In this document: one piece after another, positions 40,231 through 47,589 of the stretch
Numbering within the stretch: the first letter of the stretch is position 1
Layout of the letters: every line of letters begins with the position of its first letter
Assembly (NCBI RefSeq): GCF_004214895.1
Contig: NZ_CP035952.1
Coordinates: 4,722,501-4,786,500 of the forward strand
DNA from: Pseudomonas tructae
GTDB taxonomy: Bacteria; Pseudomonadota; Gammaproteobacteria; Pseudomonadales; Pseudomonadaceae
Length of the DNA: 64,000 nt
Direction of reading: 5' to 3'
Notes under the pieces: model-generated
What the model was told of the DNA's origin: nothing
The model's input: the letters and a program-made list of their open reading frames with translations, nothing else
Database searches by the model: none
Position numbers and translations under genes: made by a program

Positions 40231-41211
40231 TCACCGCTGATACTGGGCCAGCGTGCGGCCCATCTGCGTTGCGCTTTGTTCGATCGTCTTCCACTGCCCC
40301 AGAAACCGCCCGAAGTAGATCGCGAAGCGTGCCAGTTGCTGGCCTGAGGTAATGAGCTGAAGCTGATTGTTCGACGCATCAATGTAAGCTGTCAGGCTTT
40401 GCCAGGCTGAATGAACATGAGAAGAAGCGGTCAGCACTTCCCTGAGCAACTGCTCCATGTTCTGCAGTTTTTCCGAGAGCTCCCGGATACGCATTTGCAA
40501 CCTTACCAGTGCCATCGTGGCTGCACTGAAGTCTCGGGTCGCTGGTTTGATGCATTTGCCAACTTCATTGACCTTTCTCAAGGTCGCAGGAATGATCTGC
40601 CGCCGAGCCTCATCGCGAAACCGAGTGCCTTCGAGGTGTACAGACTCGACTTTCCGGGAGTACTCCTTCAGTTGTTCCTTGAGTGAATTCACGTAGTTGG
40701 GCAAGGACGACACAATCTGCCTATCGGCCGCACTGAGCGCCAGCGCCTCACCGCCCTGCAAGGCGTCCCAAGCTTCACGTTGCGTACCCAATGCCTTGGT
40801 GTGTGCACAGACGTCCAGAATGACGTCCCCTGAACGCTTGATATTACCGGCGACAGTGGCCAATGCATTGCTCAGCTGTAGGTTTTTCCCATACAACACC
40901 TCCCAGCAGCTGGCATGCCCTTTCACCAGGCGAAAGAATGTCACCATGGCATTAGTGTTCAGCTCAGGGTTTGAAGCCAGGGTTCCAAGGTTCGCCAGCC
41001 CTCCCTCTGTACTCATCCACTGAGAGATGCCAGCCGGTGAGTTCGGCAGTTCCCTCGCATAGGCGACATACGCATTGAGGTTATGAACGTGCGCTGGCGA
41101 CAAACTCAGAGCGCCTGTGTCCAACCCTGAGGCCATGGCACTCAACAACGCTTCGGGAAGACTTGAAGCTTGTACTTGCCAAGCGCTATCCAGCGTTACA
41201 TTTGCATTCAT
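40231..41211 (-). CDS. Third component of xenorhabdolysin-like operon: A-subunit paralogue lacking the hydrophobic hairpin
   Basis: A 326-residue, mostly helical, soluble-looking protein without signal peptide. It is a paralogue of the protein encoded at 42317-43480: the C-terminal 64-residue block shares about 37 identical positions by hand alignment (LTASSH, SAWQ, YIDAS, FAI-F-RF-GQWK-IE), and the middle segment around residues 100-150 matches too. Between IIPATL (206) and TASSH (261) it has 60 residues where the paralogue has 125; the missing part contains that protein's hydrophobic head. So it may bind partners or membranes without inserting. ATG 41209-41211 begins the conserved region; AGGAGA is upstream. 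Third gene of the operon, 82 bp after the B gene. Confidence 0.78.
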   Translation of the reverse strand: MNANVTLDSAWQVQASSLPEALLSAMASGLDTGALSLSPAHVHNLNAYVAYARELPNSPAGISQWMSTEGGLANLGTLASNPELNTNAMVTFFRLVKGHASCWEVLYGKNLQLSNALATVAGNIKRSGDVILDVCAHTKALGTQREAWDALQGGEALALSAADRQIVSSLPNYVNSLKEQLKEYSRKVESVHLEGTRFRDEARRQIIPATLRKVNEVGKCIKPATRDFSAATMALVRLQMRIRELSEKLQNMEQLLREVLTASSHVHSAWQSLTAYIDASNNQLQLITSGQQLARFAIYFGRFLGQWKTIEQSATQMGRTLAQYQR

Positions 41212-41243
41212 CCTTAACTTTCTCCTACAGACGTCCACCCGGT

Positions 41244-41272
41244 GCCGCCCCTTTACACTAAACTGGGGCGGC
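41244..41272 (-). repeat. Hairpin between B and third toxin-like genes
   Basis: GCCGCCCC and GGGGCGGC pair perfectly across a 13-base loop inside the 82-bp gap between the second and third operon genes. With no T-run it is more likely an RNA stability or attenuation element than a full terminator, and could set the ratio of the third protein. Confidence 0.5.
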
Positions 41273-41293
41273 CGTTGTAAAGTGTGGCAGCGG

Positions 41294-42304
41294 TTAAAAT
41301 GCCTGACAAAACTGGGAGACAATACTCTTAACATAGGCGATCAATTTTTCCAGCAACTGATTGAACGCTTGCGCCTCTTCGAAACTGCCCAGTTTTATCC
41401 TGCGCAGTTGATTGCTCACCGCCTCCAATTGCAGGCGTATCTGCTGCATTTCCACCAACCATTCCCGGCGTCCTGAAGTTAGCACTGCATATTCTGACAG
41501 CGCTTGCAGATGGGCTTTAACTTGATTCGCTCGTTGCTCCTTTTTGCGTTGTTCAGCGATCAGTTCGTTTACCTCGGTGCGCAGCGCCCGACGCTGGTCT
41601 TGAAGTCGCGAGTACTGCATGTCTTGCTGCACGCCCTCCATCAATTTGCCCAGTGCCTCCAATGCCTGCTCGACCGCTACGGCGGCACCCGCCGTTGTGG
41701 CGCCCTGAGCGACCAGCCCCTGGAGCTGTTGAACCGTTGGCAATTTGCCTTGGAACAGCTGTTCGATGCCATTGGCCTCAAACACACCGATGGCTCTTTC
41801 AAACTCGGCAAGGTTTTCGCGTTTGCCGTTGAGCGTATCGGTTAGCGCTTGCAGGCTGCTGGCCAGCCGCTCCTGAGTTTCCAGGTAACTTGCCTGGTCG
41901 CGGCTCGCATCATAAACCGGCAGGCTGGCGATGGCCTTCGACGCCGTCACCACCCCAGAGACTACGGCATCAAGTTTTACAGCGAGCTTGTCTTTTGAAA
42001 TCTGCAGCTCCTCTAGGAAGAACTTCTCTTCTTCAGGGTCTCCCAAGTCCTCGCGAAAACTCTCAAGCAACTCACCAAGCTGGTATGACTTTATGGTGAC
42101 CGCCAGTACTTCCGAGTGTTTAGCCAACCCCTCAGCGTAACGCTGCATCCCTTTGTAGTGCCGCTCAACTGATTCATGCAGCAACGGCAGAAAGCTAAAG
42201 GTACGCTGCTCCCAAAACGCTGAATACGCCGATACAACTGAAAGAATCTTATCCATATTGGGGACGTCAAGTGCGGCACTCAGGGCAACGACATTATCAC
42301 TCAT
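41294..42304 (-). CDS. Alpha-xenorhabdolysin-like binary toxin subunit B
   Basis: A 336-residue almost wholly helical protein without signal peptide. Long amphipathic helices fill residues 30-130 and 220-335, and a small-residue hydrophobic stretch around 191-218 (LQGLVAQGATTAGAAVA and following) lies in the middle, the layout of XaxB/YaxB-type pore-forming subunits. Gene order (A then B, 12-bp gap) is that of xaxAB and yaxAB. In those systems the B subunit supplies membrane-spanning helices after joining A. Membership rests on architecture, length and pairing with the A subunit; I could not run a profile search. ATG 42302-42304 has AAGGATA upstream. Confidence 0.68.
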   Translation of the reverse strand: MSDNVVALSAALDVPNMDKILSVVSAYSAFWEQRTFSFLPLLHESVERHYKGMQRYAEGLAKHSEVLAVTIKSYQLGELLESFREDLGDPEEEKFFLEELQISKDKLAVKLDAVVSGVVTASKAIASLPVYDASRDQASYLETQERLASSLQALTDTLNGKRENLAEFERAIGVFEANGIEQLFQGKLPTVQQLQGLVAQGATTAGAAVAVEQALEALGKLMEGVQQDMQYSRLQDQRRALRTEVNELIAEQRKKEQRANQVKAHLQALSEYAVLTSGRREWLVEMQQIRLQLEAVSNQLRRIKLGSFEEAQAFNQLLEKLIAYVKSIVSQFCQAF

Positions 42305-42316
42305 CTAGGGATATCC

Positions 42317-43480
42317 TTATTGGGTGGCTGCGGCGTCATCAAAGACACGATTCATATGTTGGGCAAATTTTTCAATATCTTTCCACTGGCCAATGAAACG
42401 CTTGAAAAATATTGCAAACTTTAATAACTCCAGATTGGATTTGATCCGTTGGAGGTGTTCAATCGATGCATCGATGTACACCCCGATCAACTGCCAGGCC
42501 GATTGCAGGTGAGATGAGGCCGTCACTACATCCCTGAGTCGAGTATCCAGCTGTCCCATTTGAGTGCCGAGTTCTTCCACCAGCCCCTCCAACCGAACGG
42601 ACCCCTTGAGTTTCTGGCTGAGTTCAGCGCGCCGGCCCTGCAGCTTGTTCCGCTCCTTGCGTACTTTCGCCGCCTTGCTGCCATAGATACCGCCGGTTAT
42701 AGCCGCGCCCAGCGGCCCTGCAGCCAGGCCACTCAGCGCTGCTTTGACATACTGGTCATACTCGGCTTCACGTCGTTTGATTTCGTTGTCCAGCTCTGCC
42801 AGATCTTCGCGCTGCTGCTGTACTACCCCGCTCGCCTCTTGCCGCTTGATCGCCTGGATTTTGACCGCAACCAAGGGAATCAGCTGTTCACGCGCGGTAT
42901 CGCGAAAACATTCGGTTTCTTCACGTACTGCGCTCACGCGCCGAGCAAACAGGTCCACGTCTTCACGCAGTACCTCCATATAGTCAACCAGGTCCAGGAC
43001 CCTGTTTCGGTCTTCTGCCCCCAGGCTGATCGCCTTGTCGAACTTGATGGTTTCCCAAGCATCCCTGCGCCTGCCCAGCGCTCGGCTTTTTTCGAGAATG
43101 TCCAATATCTCGTCGCCGGTGGTATTGATGCCATTGGCACTGGCAGCCAACTCGAAGCCGAGTTTCTTGCTATTGTCGGCAAGCACCGTCCAACTGCGCC
43201 CGTGTTTCTGCAACTGCTTGTGCATCGCCTCCATCTTGCTCGGCATCAGCTCCGGCTCATTGATGGTGGAATAGCCCAACCAGCGAATCACCGCATCCTT
43301 GGCAACAGGAAGCTGGAAGGTATAGTTGGCATACTGGTTAAGGGTGACAATATGCTCTCGTGTCAGCGTCAACCCACCCTCATTGGCGCCATCGCGCTCC
43401 GCCATTGCCTGAATGAGATTTCCAGGCAGGTGCTCAGCCTCATTCTGCAATGTGTCAAGATTGATCTGTGTACTGCCCAT
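42317..43480 (-). CDS. Alpha-xenorhabdolysin-like binary toxin subunit A
   Basis: A 387-residue helical protein without signal peptide. Two long helix regions flank a central hydrophobic hairpin at about residues 245-273 (VKAALSGLAAGPLGAAITGG and following), bracketed by strongly charged coiled-coil arms (EDLAELDNEIKRREAEYDQ before; RKERNKLQGRRAELSQKL after). This is the plan of ClyA-like alpha pore-forming toxins and fits XaxA/YaxA subunits (usually 350-410 residues). ATG 43478-43480 is chosen over the GTG two codons earlier because AGGGAC lies 7 bp upstream. First gene of the operon. The stretch looks richer in A/T than lon or cmoAB, consistent with acquisition. Function as a cytolysin is inferred. 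Confidence 0.72.
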   Translation of the reverse strand: MGSTQINLDTLQNEAEHLPGNLIQAMAERDGANEGGLTLTREHIVTLNQYANYTFQLPVAKDAVIRWLGYSTINEPELMPSKMEAMHKQLQKHGRSWTVLADNSKKLGFELAASANGINTTGDEILDILEKSRALGRRRDAWETIKFDKAISLGAEDRNRVLDLVDYMEVLREDVDLFARRVSAVREETECFRDTAREQLIPLVAVKIQAIKRQEASGVVQQQREDLAELDNEIKRREAEYDQYVKAALSGLAAGPLGAAITGGIYGSKAAKVRKERNKLQGRRAELSQKLKGSVRLEGLVEELGTQMGQLDTRLRDVVTASSHLQSAWQLIGVYIDASIEHLQRIKSNLELLKFAIFFKRFIGQWKDIEKFAQHMNRVFDDAAATQ

Positions 43481-43601
43481 GACCACGTCCCTGTTTACAC
43501 GCCAACTCGGCGGGGACCTTCAAACTAATACTGCTGCGAAGTGCCCTGCAGAGGGCAGGCTTTCCAGAAAGCCAATACCAGCCTGACGGACAGAATTGTC
43601 G

Positions 43602-44000
43602 ATGAACATCAATTGCACGCTATTGGTCCTCGGTCTGTCACTCCTGACAGCCTGTTCACAAACGCCGGGCAAACACGACAACGTCGTGCTGGAAAAAGCG
43701 AGCCAGTGCCCTGTGCACCTGCAGACGGGCCAGACCCTCACCCTGACCCTGCCGAGCAACCCCAGCACCGGCTACCGCTGGCTGGTACAGAACCCGGCCG
43801 CCGGTATCCTGCGCAGCCTCGGGCCGGAGGTCTATAGCCACCCGGAAGATGCCGGCGTGGTCGGCAGCGCCGGGCAATCGCTGTGGCGCTTCCAGGCCCA
43901 GAGCGCCGGCGAAGGCCAGCTGCTGCTGGTCTACCAGCAACCCTGGGCCCCGGAAGTGCGCCCGGTGCAGACCTTCGACTGCGCAATCACGGTGAAGTAG
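43602..44000 (+). CDS. icp: Chagasin-family cysteine-protease inhibitor lipoprotein (ICP)
   Basis: A 132-residue inhibitor of family I42. A lipobox LLTAC places the lipid-modified Cys at residue 18. The three inhibitory loops of chagasins are recognisable: NPSTGY, the G-S-A-G-Q segment before LWRF, and QQPWAPE (the R/Q-P-W loop). In P. aeruginosa the ortholog (PA0778) lies beside asrA, matching this genome apart from the intervening toxin-like genes. Likely periplasmic, blocking papain-like proteases. ATG 43602 is preferred over an in-frame TTG at 43596; the ribosome site is weak. Confidence 0.85.
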   Translation: MNINCTLLVLGLSLLTACSQTPGKHDNVVLEKASQCPVHLQTGQTLTLTLPSNPSTGYRWLVQNPAAGILRSLGPEVYSHPEDAGVVGSAGQSLWRFQAQSAGEGQLLLVYQQPWAPEVRPVQTFDCAITVK

Positions 44001-44085
44001 GCGGCGCTGGTCAGCGGGCCATGCATCCTGGCGCCAGTTTGGCTAAAATGCCCGCCCTTTACCGTCCAACGCCTGGATTGCCCCC

Positions 44086-44829
44086 GTGAGCAAAGAACCC
44101 GACCGCCTATTCGCCCAGCCCCTTGGCCAGGTGCCCGACTTCGCCTTCAACGAAGACGTGGTGCGGGTGTTCCCGGACATGATCAAGCGCTCGGTCCCCG
44201 GTTATCCGACCATCGTCGAGAACCTCGGTGTGCTCGCCGCCCAGTTCGCCCAGCCCAACAGTGCCCTGTACGACCTGGGCAGTTCGCTCGGCGCGGTGAC
44301 CCAGGCCCTGCGCCGGCATGTGCGCAACGAGGGCTGCAGGGTCATTGCCGTGGACAACTCAGCGGCCATGGTCGAGCGCTGCCGACAGTACCTCAACGCC
44401 CAGGACTCGATGTTCCAGGAGCTGCTGCCGGTCGAGGTGGTCGAAGGCGACATCCTCGCTCTGAATTTCCAACCGGCCTCGGTGGTGGCGATGAACTTCA
44501 CCCTGCAGTTCATCGCCCCCCAGCAGCGCCTGGAACTGCTCACGCGCATCCGCCAGGCGCTGCTGCCAGGCGGTGCGCTGATTCTCTCGGAGAAGCTGCG
44601 CTTTGATGACGCAGAAGAACACGCCCTGCTCACCGACCTGCATGTAGCGTTCAAGCGTGCCAATGGCTACAGCGAACTGGAAATCGCCCAGAAGCGCAGC
44701 GCTATCGAAAACGTCATGAAGCCCGACAGCCTCGAAGAACACCGTGAGCGCCTGCTCGCGGCCGGTTTCTCCAAGGTCGTGCCCTGGTTCCAATGCCTTA
44801 ACTTTGCCTCGTTGATTGCCCTGCCATGA
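44086..44829 (+). CDS. cmoA: Carboxy-S-adenosyl-L-methionine synthase CmoA
   Basis: A 247-residue SAM-dependent enzyme that converts SAM and prephenate into carboxy-SAM, the donor for wobble uridine modification (cmo5U34) of tRNA. It shows [15 protein letters not shown] as the SAM-binding loop, [15 protein letters not shown] and FTLQFIAP. The start is GTG 44086, and the stop overlaps cmoB by ATGA, the usual coupled pair. Length is standard. Confidence 0.95.
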   Translation: MSKEPDRLFAQPLGQVPDFAFNEDVVRVFPDMIKRSVPGYPTIVENLGVLAAQFAQPNSALYDLGSSLGAVTQALRRHVRNEGCRVIAVDNSAAMVERCRQYLNAQDSMFQELLPVEVVEGDILALNFQPASVVAMNFTLQFIAPQQRLELLTRIRQALLPGGALILSEKLRFDDAEEHALLTDLHVAFKRANGYSELEIAQKRSAIENVMKPDSLEEHRERLLAAGFSKVVPWFQCLNFASLIALP

Positions 44830-45782
44830 TTGATCTATCCCCCCTGGTCCGCCGCTTGGCGGGCACTCCCCTGGCGCAATGGACCCAGGGCCTGCAAGCG
44901 CAACTCGATGCCAAGATGGCAAAGGGTCACGGCGACCTGGAACGCTGGCAAGCCGCGCTGGATGCCCTGCCGACGCTGCTGCCGACGCGCATTGAGCTGG
45001 AACACGGCCTGAATCTGGATTGCGACTGCGATGACGACACCCGCGCGCGCATGCAGCAAGCGCTGATGGGCCTGTCGCCGTGGCGCAAAGGCCCGTTCGA
45101 GCTGTTCGGCGTGCACGTCGACACCGAATGGCGCTCGGACTGGAAATGGTCGCGGGTTGCCCCGCACCTGGACCTCAAGGGCAAGCGGGTGCTGGATGTC
45201 GGTTGCGGCAACGGCTACTACCAATGGCGCATGCTCGGTGCCGGGGCCGACAGCGTCATCGGTGTCGACCCCAACTGGCTGTTCTTCTGCCAGTTCCAGG
45301 CCGTACAGCGCTACCTGCCGGACCTGCCCGCCTGGCACCTGCCCTTCGCCCTGGAAGACCTGCCAGCCAACCTCGAAGGTTTCGATACGGTGTTCTCCAT
45401 GGGCGTGTTCTACCATCGCCGCTCCCCCATCGAGCACCTGCTGGCGCTCAAGGACTGCCTGGTCAAAGGCGGCGAGCTGGTGCTGGAAACCCTGGTGATC
45501 GAAGGCGACGAGAACCAGGTGCTGGTGCCCGAAGATCGCTACGCACAAATGCGCAACGTCTGGTTCCTGCCTTCGGTACCGGCGCTGGAGCGCTGGTTGC
45601 GCCGCGCCGGCTTCAGCGAGGTACGCTGCGTCGATGTCAGCACCACCAGCGTTGAAGAACAGCGCAGCACCGAGTGGATGCGCTACCAGTCGCTCAGCGA
45701 CTTCCTCGACCCCAACGACCCTAGCCGCACCCTCGAAGGCCTGCCGGCGCCGCGTCGCGCAGTACTGGTAGCGCGCAAATAA
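44826..45782 (+). CDS. cmoB: tRNA U34 carboxymethyltransferase CmoB
   Basis: A 318-residue methyltransferase-fold enzyme that transfers a carboxymethyl group from carboxy-SAM to 5-hydroxyuridine at tRNA position 34. The SAM loop [15 protein letters not shown], the IDTEW-type segment before it and the [12 protein letters not shown] motif are typical. It follows cmoA with a 4-bp overlap. A short GC hairpin follows the stop. Confidence 0.95.
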   Translation: MIDLSPLVRRLAGTPLAQWTQGLQAQLDAKMAKGHGDLERWQAALDALPTLLPTRIELEHGLNLDCDCDDDTRARMQQALMGLSPWRKGPFELFGVHVDTEWRSDWKWSRVAPHLDLKGKRVLDVGCGNGYYQWRMLGAGADSVIGVDPNWLFFCQFQAVQRYLPDLPAWHLPFALEDLPANLEGFDTVFSMGVFYHRRSPIEHLLALKDCLVKGGELVLETLVIEGDENQVLVPEDRYAQMRNVWFLPSVPALERWLRRAGFSEVRCVDVSTTSVEEQRSTEWMRYQSLSDFLDPNDPSRTLEGLPAPRRAVLVARK

Positions 45783-45786
45783 AACA

Positions 45787-45804
45787 GGCGCCCGTGGGGG
45801 CGCC
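45787..45804 (+). terminator. Short GC hairpin after cmoB
   Basis: GGCGCCC and GGGCGCC form a 7-bp stem 4 bp after the cmoB stop. No T-run follows, so termination is plausible by position only. Confidence 0.5.
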
Positions 45805-45808
45805 GAAG

Positions 45809-45850
45809 ATTCACCTTTTCCAAAGGAGCGGGGGAGCTTCTAAGGTGAAT
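45809..45850. repeat. Long-loop inverted repeat ATTCACCTT / AAGGTGAAT
   Basis: Perfect 9-bp arms separated by 24 bases lie immediately after the stop of the small minus-strand gene. They could form the end hairpin of that transcript or an operator; the loop contains a purine-rich GGAGCGGGGGAG stretch. Confidence 0.5.
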
Positions 45851-45854
45851 GGAG

Positions 45855-46061
45855 CTATTCCTTGGCGACCTGCCGGGTCGCCGTTTCAGGTTTTTCCGAG
45901 TCGGACTTGGCCACCGCCTCATCCTTCTTGCCGTGAATCTGTTCCTGGCTGAGGCGGAAGTTTTCCCAGAACTGCTTCGAACGCTCCGCTCCACCTTCGG
46001 CCAGTGCCGCACTGCTGCCCAGGGCCAATACAGCCACCAGCACATATTTGTTCAGGCTCAT
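45855..46061 (-). CDS. Small exported protein of unknown function
   Basis: A 68-residue protein with a clear signal peptide (MSLNKYVLVAVLALGSSAALA, cleavage near residue 21-24) and a short, charged, probably helical mature part rich in Lys, Glu and Ala. ATG 46059-46061 is supported by GAGGTGAG upstream. I do not recognise a family. It lies alone between cmoB (convergent) and the oprD-type gene (same strand, upstream). Confidence 0.7.
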   Translation of the reverse strand: MSLNKYVLVAVLALGSSAALAEGGAERSKQFWENFRLSQEQIHGKKDEAVAKSDSEKPETATRQVAKE

Positions 46062-46159
46062 GTTGCTCACCTCGTGATTGAATTTCAGGACACTTCAATC
46101 TTACGTAGGGCAAGCTAACGCCAAGGTGAGCCGGACATTACAGTGTTGCAAGATTCGCC

Positions 46160-47488
46160 CTACAGCAAAGTCAGCGGATACTCGACAATCAAGCGCACCT
46201 CATCCAGGTCTTGCTCAAAGGCACTGGCGCGGGTGGTGGCCTGACGCAAACGCAACGACAAATCCTTGAGGTTACCGGACTGCACCACGTACTTCGCCTC
46301 GATATCGCGCTCCCAGCGCTTCTGACCGGTCAGCGGATTACCCTCGGCATCGCGGCGCATGTAGGTGCTGTTGGCGTTGGAATAGTCGATGCCACTTCCG
46401 CGCCCGTAGCGCGTCATGAAACTGAGGCCGGGTACCCCGTAGCTGGCCATGTCGAGGTCATAGCGCAGCATCCATGAGCGCTCCTTGGGCGAGTTGAAAT
46501 CGGAATACTGGATCGAGTTGTCGAGGTAGATTGAATTGGACTGGCGCAAGTAATCGAAGTCGTTATCCCCCTCATTGCGTTGGTGCGACAAGGCGACTGT
46601 ATGGGCGCCGTAGGTGACACCGACGCGGGCACTCCAGATGTCGTTATCGAATGAGCCCAAGCGTTGCCGGCCTTCATCCTTGGCTTTGTAGTAATTGAAA
46701 CTGGTAAAGCCGGTCAGCTGATCAGTAATCGGGTACTGATAGTTGAGGCCTGCGTAAAGCTGATCCCAGGCATCCTTCAGGCGGCTGCTGTAGAGACTCA
46801 GGCTAAGGTTGTCCGTCGCCTGATAGTCACCGCCAAAGTAACCCAGCCAGGGCGAGTCGACCGGGCCACCGTAGAAGGTTACAAACCCATCTCGACGATT
46901 GCTCGACAACGGCTGACTCATGGCGTGCAAGCGTCCACCCTGCACTTTCAGGCCCGCCAGGGTGGTGTTCTCCAGAGTCCAGCCGGTAAAGCTTTCCGGC
47001 AACAGCCGTGAGTCACCGAAATGCACCACCGGCGTGGTCGGGAACACATCGCCCACTTTCAGTTCGGTATCGAACAGACGCGCCTTGAGCGCACCGCCCA
47101 GCTTGCTGAAGTTGCTGGCGGTATTGCCGTTGCGGTCCACCGGCAACATGTCGAACGAACTGCGCCCGCCGCTGCGGCCATCGCCACTGTCCAGCTTGAG
47201 GGCGAGCATGGCGTGGGCATCCAGGCCAAAACCCACGGTACCCTCGGTATAGCCCGACTCGAAACGAGCGATAAAAGCCTGGGCCCAGGCTTCGGCGTAG
47301 CCCGCCTTGCCTGTGGGAGACTCGCCCCCCTTGCGGTAGTCTCGGTTGAAATAGAAGTTACGGCTGAGCACCGTCAGGCTGCTGTCTTCGACAAAGCCCC
47401 CACCCTCGGGCTGGCTGACGGCATTGGCGGTAGCGCAACCGACCAGGGCCAATGCACCGGTAAAACAGGCTGTGGTTTTATTCCCCAT
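46160..47488 (-). CDS. OprD-family outer-membrane porin
   Basis: A 442-residue substrate-specific porin. A signal peptide of about 23 residues is followed by GFVEDSSLTVLSRNFYFNRD, the hallmark OprD N-terminus, and the family barrel repeats (GKAGYAEAWAQAFIARFESG). These channels take up amino acids, aromatic acids or dipeptides; the substrate of this one is unknown. The frame extends to 47545, but ATG 47486-47488 with AGGAG upstream begins the signal peptide. It lies about 100 bp downstream of czcA on the same strand; OprD-type porins and czc regulation are linked in P. aeruginosa, though here that is only positional. Confidence 0.9.
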   Translation of the reverse strand: MGNKTTACFTGALALVGCATANAVSQPEGGGFVEDSSLTVLSRNFYFNRDYRKGGESPTGKAGYAEAWAQAFIARFESGYTEGTVGFGLDAHAMLALKLDSGDGRSGGRSSFDMLPVDRNGNTASNFSKLGGALKARLFDTELKVGDVFPTTPVVHFGDSRLLPESFTGWTLENTTLAGLKVQGGRLHAMSQPLSSNRRDGFVTFYGGPVDSPWLGYFGGDYQATDNLSLSLYSSRLKDAWDQLYAGLNYQYPITDQLTGFTSFNYYKAKDEGRQRLGSFDNDIWSARVGVTYGAHTVALSHQRNEGDNDFDYLRQSNSIYLDNSIQYSDFNSPKERSWMLRYDLDMASYGVPGLSFMTRYGRGSGIDYSNANSTYMRRDAEGNPLTGQKRWERDIEAKYVVQSGNLKDLSLRLRQATTRASAFEQDLDEVRLIVEYPLTLL

Positions 47489-47589
47489 CTTCAACTCCTG
47501 ATTATTGGCAGTAACAAGTAAGGCGGCCGCAGAAGCGGCCGCCATGGTTATCCTGACAAGGGCTGAATAACCCGAAGATGAGCGGCGAA

